NCBI GenBank assembly: GCA_002319915.1
Contig: DCFQ01000070.1
Location: forward strand, 18,646-61,765
Source of the DNA: Bacteroidales bacterium UBA1800
Lineage (GTDB): Bacteria > Bacteroidota > Bacteroidia > Bacteroidales > VadinHA17
DNA: 43,120 nucleotides
Direction: 5' to 3'
Below are positions 39,826-43,120 of the stretch, piece by piece. The stretch's first letter is position 1. The number at the start of each line of letters is the position of its first letter. The position numbers and the translations under genes were made by a program. A model generated the notes under the pieces. It had not been told where the DNA came from and ran no database searches. It saw only the letters and a program-made list of their open reading frames with translations.

Positions 39826-41256
39826 TCACTCTCCCCTGAGGAACCTGTCTATTTCCCTTGCAGCTTTTCGTCCCGATGCGATGGCATTCACGACCAGGCT
39901 TGCGCCTGACACCGAATCTCCTGCGGCAAAGATCTTCCCGCGGCTGGTCGCAAGTGAATCATTCACTAAAATATTCTTCCGGTTATCGAGATCAAGGGAG
40001 AGTTCCTCGAGAAGCCCTTCCTTTACCGGGTGAACAAACCCAAGAGCAAGGAGGACAAAATCCGTCTCGATTATTCTCCTTGTCCCCGGCACCGGATCCA
40101 TGGAGTATTTGCCTTCAGACTGGGTCCATTCCACATCTTCGGTATCGACACCTGTAACTGTACCGTCTGATCCGATGAACCTGACGGTGGAAAGGCTCCA
40201 CATTCTCCGGCATCCCTCCTCGTGCGAAGTGGATGTTTTCAGGATCTTTGCATAGAAGGGCCAGGGATTACCCGGGCTTCTTTGCTGGGGCGGTTCAGGC
40301 AGTATCTCGATCTGGGTGACGCTTTCAGCTTTCTGCCTCACTGAGGTGCCGACACAATCGGAACCGGTATCGCCTCCGCCAATGACTAGGACTTTTTTGC
40401 CCTCGGCATTCAGTTCATTCTCCGAAGCTCCTTTCAGTCCGGCATTTACCCTGTTTTGTGCAGCCAGGAAATCAAGTGCGAAGTGGATCCCGTTCAGCTG
40501 CCGGCCCTCGACCGGAAGATCACGGGGGACTCCTGACCCGATCGCAATGCAAACGGCATCATTAAGGCTGACCAGCTCATCAGCGGAAATATCCCTGCCG
40601 ACGTGCACCCCGGTCCTGACCTCGAGTCCTTCGCTGATCAAAAGTGCAAGCCGCCTGTCGATCGTGGCTTTGCTCAGCTTGAAGTCAGGTATGCCGAACC
40701 TCAGCAGGCCTCCCGGCTCTTCATCTTTTTCGTACAGTGTGACAGAATGACCGGATTTATTCAGGAGATCCGCTGCTGCCATCCCGGCCGGGCCGCTTCC
40801 GATAACAGCGACCTTTTTGCCTGTTCTCCTTGAAGGCGGAGCTGGTTTGATATAGCCTTCCGCAAACGCCTTTTCGACGATCGCGACTTCGTTCTCCCTG
40901 ATCGTAACGGGTTCCTGCCCGATATTGAGAACGCAGGCGTGCTCACAGATTGCAGGGCAGACCCTCCCGGTGAATTCCGGGAAATTATTTGTTGCATGAA
41001 GCCTGTTGCATGCAGCTTTCCAGTCTCCTTTGTAAAGGAGGTCGTTCCACTCCGGGATCAGGTTATCCACAGGGCAGCCCCAATGGCAGAACGGGATCCC
41101 GCAATCCATGCATCTCGAGGCCTGAAGCATCCTGTCCTCGCTGTTCAGGATCTGCTCCACCTCGCTGAAATCACATATCCTTTCGTGCACCGGCCTGTTC
41201 CCGGCTTCCTTTCTTCTTACTTTCAAAAATCCTGTAACGTCACCCATATTTGGCAC
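39826..41256 (-). CDS. gltD: Glutamate synthase small subunit GltD
   Basis: 476 residues, normal length. The N-terminal region has the two-cluster Cys pattern (CMDCGIPFCHWGCPVDNLIPEW and RVCPAICEHACVLN). The FAD-binding motif is VAVIGSGPAGMAAADLL, and the NADPH-binding motif is VLVIGGGDTGSDCVGT. The C-terminus has ETDFVLLALGF and IFAAGDSVSGASLVVNAIASGRKAA. It supplies electrons from NADPH to GltB for making glutamate from glutamine and 2-oxoglutarate. It starts 27 bases after the gltB stop, in the same operon. Confidence 0.96.
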   Translation of the reverse strand: MPNMGDVTGFLKVRRKEAGNRPVHERICDFSEVEQILNSEDRMLQASRCMDCGIPFCHWGCPVDNLIPEWNDLLYKGDWKAACNRLHATNNFPEFTGRVCPAICEHACVLNIGQEPVTIRENEVAIVEKAFAEGYIKPAPPSRRTGKKVAVIGSGPAGMAAADLLNKSGHSVTLYEKDEEPGGLLRFGIPDFKLSKATIDRRLALLISEGLEVRTGVHVGRDISADELVSLNDAVCIAIGSGVPRDLPVEGRQLNGIHFALDFLAAQNRVNAGLKGASENELNAEGKKVLVIGGGDTGSDCVGTSVRQKAESVTQIEILPEPPQQRSPGNPWPFYAKILKTSTSHEEGCRRMWSLSTVRFIGSDGTVTGVDTEDVEWTQSEGKYSMDPVPGTRRIIETDFVLLALGFVHPVKEGLLEELSLDLDNRKNILVNDSLATSRGKIFAAGDSVSGASLVVNAIASGRKAAREIDRFLRGE

Positions 41257-41283
41257 TTTTGTTGTTTTACCCTGCGTTTCCTT

Positions 41284-43120
41284 TCAGACTGCATTGATCT
41301 CGAGGTCGAGCTCGACATTTGCGATTTTCTTTCTGAGCTCCTCAAGCTTCTGTTCCTGGAGGACTTTCTTATAATCATAAGGTATCACCTTGATGAATAT
41401 AGGGATGAACCTGTCGAATTCATCGAGGATCATCCTTGCCTTCTGGCTCCCGGTGTATTTGAAATGCTTTGTCACCAGTTCCCTGAGCTCGGCGATATCA
41501 TTCAGGTCCTCCACAAGCGAAAGCTCGACCATGCCCATGTTGCAGTAATAATCGAAGTTGCCGGCCTCATTGAGGACATAGGCAACCCCGCCGCTCATCC
41601 CGGCGGCGAAATTACTCCCAGTCGATCCCAGCACCACGATCCTGCCACCGGTCATGTATTCGCAGCAATGATTTCCGACGCCCTCCACAACGGCATTTGC
41701 ACCGCTGTTCCTGACCCCGAACCGCTCACCGGCAACTCCGGAAATATAGGCTTCCCCGCTGGTGGCACCATACAATACGGTATTCCCGATGATGATATTC
41801 CTGTCGGGAGCAAACGTGGAACCTGCAGGAGGCACGACTATTATCCTGCCTCCGGATAATCCTTTCCCGAGATAATCATTTGACTCACCTTCGAGATGAA
41901 GCTCCACCCCAGCCACGGCGAAAGCCCCGAAGCTTTGCCCGGCCGAGCCTTTAAGCCTGCAGCGGATCGTACCGTCGGGCAATCCTGCTGCTCCGTAGAC
42001 TGATGCAATTTTTCCAGAGAGCATCGCACCAACGGTCCGGTCGGTGTTCCTCACATTCTTTGTGATCAGTACAGGCTCCCCATCACTTATGGCTTTTTCC
42101 GATTCCCCGATAAGTTCAAGATCGAGAATGTTCTCAAGCTTGCTTTTTTGTTTCTCAACGCAGTGGATATCATTCCTCATGGCTTCCTCCGGGAGCTTAA
42201 GCATCGGTGTGAGGTCAAGGTCACCTGTCTTCCAGTGACCGGCAGCGGGGTCCCTCTCGAGGAGGTCCGACCGCCCTATGATTTCATCGAAGCTCCGGAA
42301 TCCCATATCCGCCAGCCTGAGCCTCACATCTTCTGCCAGGAACCTGAAAAAGGTCACCAGGTTGTCAGCCTTGCCAAGGAATCTCTTCCTGAGCTCGGGA
42401 TTCTGTGTTGCAACGCCAACAGGGCATGTATTCAGGTGGCATTTCCTCATCATCACGCATCCCAGGACAATCAGCGCCGAAGTGGAAAACCCGTACTCTT
42501 CCGCGCCGAGCAGGGCGGCAATGATGATATCCCTTGCGGTCTTCAGCTGCCCGTCGGCCTGGAGGGTCACTTTTTTCCTCAGGTTGCTCATAACGAGGGT
42601 CTGCTGGGTCTCGGAGAGGCCAAGCTCAAGGGGAATGCCGGCATGCTTTACCGATGAGGCAGGGCTTGCACCGGTCCCTCCCTCGTATCCGCTGATGGTT
42701 ATGAGATCGGCCCCGGCCTTTGTTACACCGGCGGCGATCGTTCCCACCCCGCTTGCAGATACGAGCTTGACACTTATCCGTGCATTCGGATTGACATTCT
42801 TGAGGTCAAATATAAGTTGCGAAAGATCCTCTATTGAATAGATGTCATGATGGGGAGGGGGAGAGATGAGCGTAATGCCGGGAATAGAATACCTGGTTTT
42901 GGCGATGATCTGGTCGATCTTATGCCCGGGAAGTTGTCCTCCCTCGCCGGGCTTGGCCCCCTGAGCGATCTTGATCTGTATTTCATCGGCATTCACCAGG
43001 TACTCAGTGGTCACGCCGAACCTTCCGCTGGCCACCTGCTTAATGGCGCTTCTTACCGAATCCCCGTTGGGCAGGGGCCTGAAACGTTCAGGGTCCTCGC
43101 CGCCCTCGCCGGTATTGCTC
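41284..43120 (-). CDS. gltB: Glutamate synthase large subunit GltB, C-terminal part (cut by window edge)
   Basis: The reading frame is open to the window edge, so only about the last 612 residues are seen; upstream of the first internal Met (43035) it continues with GEGGEDPERF. Visible parts are the FMN/2-oxoglutarate synthase domain (IKIAQGAKPGEGGQLPGHK, SPPPHHDIYSIEDLSQLIFDL, ISGYEGGTGASP), the [3Fe-4S] ligands in CVMMRKCHLNTCPVGVATQ (C-x5-C-x4-C), and the C-terminal GXGXG beta-helix (GLSGGRIIVVPP, GATSGEAYISGVAGERFGVRNSGA, MTGGRIVVLG). The N-terminal glutaminase domain lies outside. The central FMN and cluster sites are intact, so the gene appears functional. Confidence 0.96.
   Translation of the reverse strand, partial: SNTGEGGEDPERFRPLPNGDSVRSAIKQVASGRFGVTTEYLVNADEIQIKIAQGAKPGEGGQLPGHKIDQIIAKTRYSIPGITLISPPPHHDIYSIEDLSQLIFDLKNVNPNARISVKLVSASGVGTIAAGVTKAGADLITISGYEGGTGASPASSVKHAGIPLELGLSETQQTLVMSNLRKKVTLQADGQLKTARDIIIAALLGAEEYGFSTSALIVLGCVMMRKCHLNTCPVGVATQNPELRKRFLGKADNLVTFFRFLAEDVRLRLADMGFRSFDEIIGRSDLLERDPAAGHWKTGDLDLTPMLKLPEEAMRNDIHCVEKQKSKLENILDLELIGESEKAISDGEPVLITKNVRNTDRTVGAMLSGKIASVYGAAGLPDGTIRCRLKGSAGQSFGAFAVAGVELHLEGESNDYLGKGLSGGRIIVVPPAGSTFAPDRNIIIGNTVLYGATSGEAYISGVAGERFGVRNSGANAVVEGVGNHCCEYMTGGRIVVLGSTGSNFAAGMSGGVAYVLNEAGNFDYYCNMGMVELSLVEDLNDIAELRELVTKHFKYTGSQKARMILDEFDRFIPIFIKVIPYDYKKVLQEQKLEELRKKIANVELDLEINAV

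Noticed and set aside
39677..39829. 51-residue N-terminal extension of the glycoside hydrolase.
   Set aside because: It reads through the repeat element and overlaps gltD, while a clear signal peptide starts at 39676.
40939..41859. Plus-strand ORF (306 codons) opposite gltB and gltD.
   Set aside because: It is a shadow of gltB/gltD coding sequence and crosses the boundary between the two real genes.
1..43120. tRNA, rRNA, riboswitch, prophage, integrase or transposase genes.
   Set aside because: I inspected all gaps and reading frames and found no cloverleaf, conserved RNA motif or mobile-element protein; the window is tightly packed with ordinary chromosomal genes.

Overview
This 43.1 kb window looks like chromosomal DNA of a Bacteroidota bacterium, most likely an anaerobic or fermentative member of the Bacteroidales. 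The evidence is: the gene set nusB–DUF1573–yajC–ybbR–coaE; a long Bacteroidota-type NusB; DUF3276 (PUR-alpha-like) and DUF5606 proteins; promoter boxes of the Bacteroidota form TTTG-N18-20-TAnnTTTG in front of several genes; and very weak use of Shine-Dalgarno sites. Nothing indicates a prophage, integron, insertion sequence or CRISPR array. I saw no tRNA or rRNA gene.

Layout. 1–930 (minus): DUF3276 protein, then a DUF456 membrane protein. 1091–5810 (plus): nusB, a DUF1573 lipoprotein, yajC, ybbR, coaE, a TerB/DnaJ protein and a DUF5606 protein, followed by an agmatinase-family gene (5841–6677). 6674–8269 (minus): a divergent SAM hydroxide adenosyltransferase-like gene and mazG. 8425–12595 (plus): phoH, purC and a LysM/periplasmic-binding-protein-like protein. 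12697–14137 (plus): a three-gene ECF sigma / membrane protein / Spy-CpxP-like module. 14126–18799 (minus): a large TPR protein and a patatin-Omp85 outer-membrane protein. 18878–20713 (plus): a YgiQ-type radical SAM protein.

20760–25269 (minus) is a four-gene operon for a group A [FeFe] hydrogenase of the NADH/ferredoxin electron-bifurcating type: small ferredoxin-fold protein, HydB, HydA, HydC. The first gene encodes a thioredoxin-like ferredoxin-fold protein that has lost every cysteine. The 354-base leader holds two abutting Rex-like operators, one of which falls where the −33 element of the predicted promoter should be. This operon and its control region are the most interesting part of the window.

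25624–30483: divergent genes for a secreted M14 zinc carboxypeptidase and a DPP-IV-type S9 peptidase. 30700–35394 (plus): split NAD(P) transhydrogenase (pntAA, pntAB, pntB) and an aminopeptidase P. Together these suggest peptide fermentation with NAD(P)H balancing by transhydrogenase and H2 release. 35549–43120 (minus): glutamate synthase gltB (cut by the window edge) and gltD, then two secreted glycoside hydrolases (a clan GH-A-like enzyme and a GH127-like beta-L-arabinofuranosidase).

Several intergenic spaces carry short interspersed repeats without coding capacity: three copies or fragments of an ACACAGAG-type element, one TTAACCGC...GCGGTTAA inverted-repeat element with a perfect 18-base palindrome inside, and a TTAACCAG tandem at the left edge.
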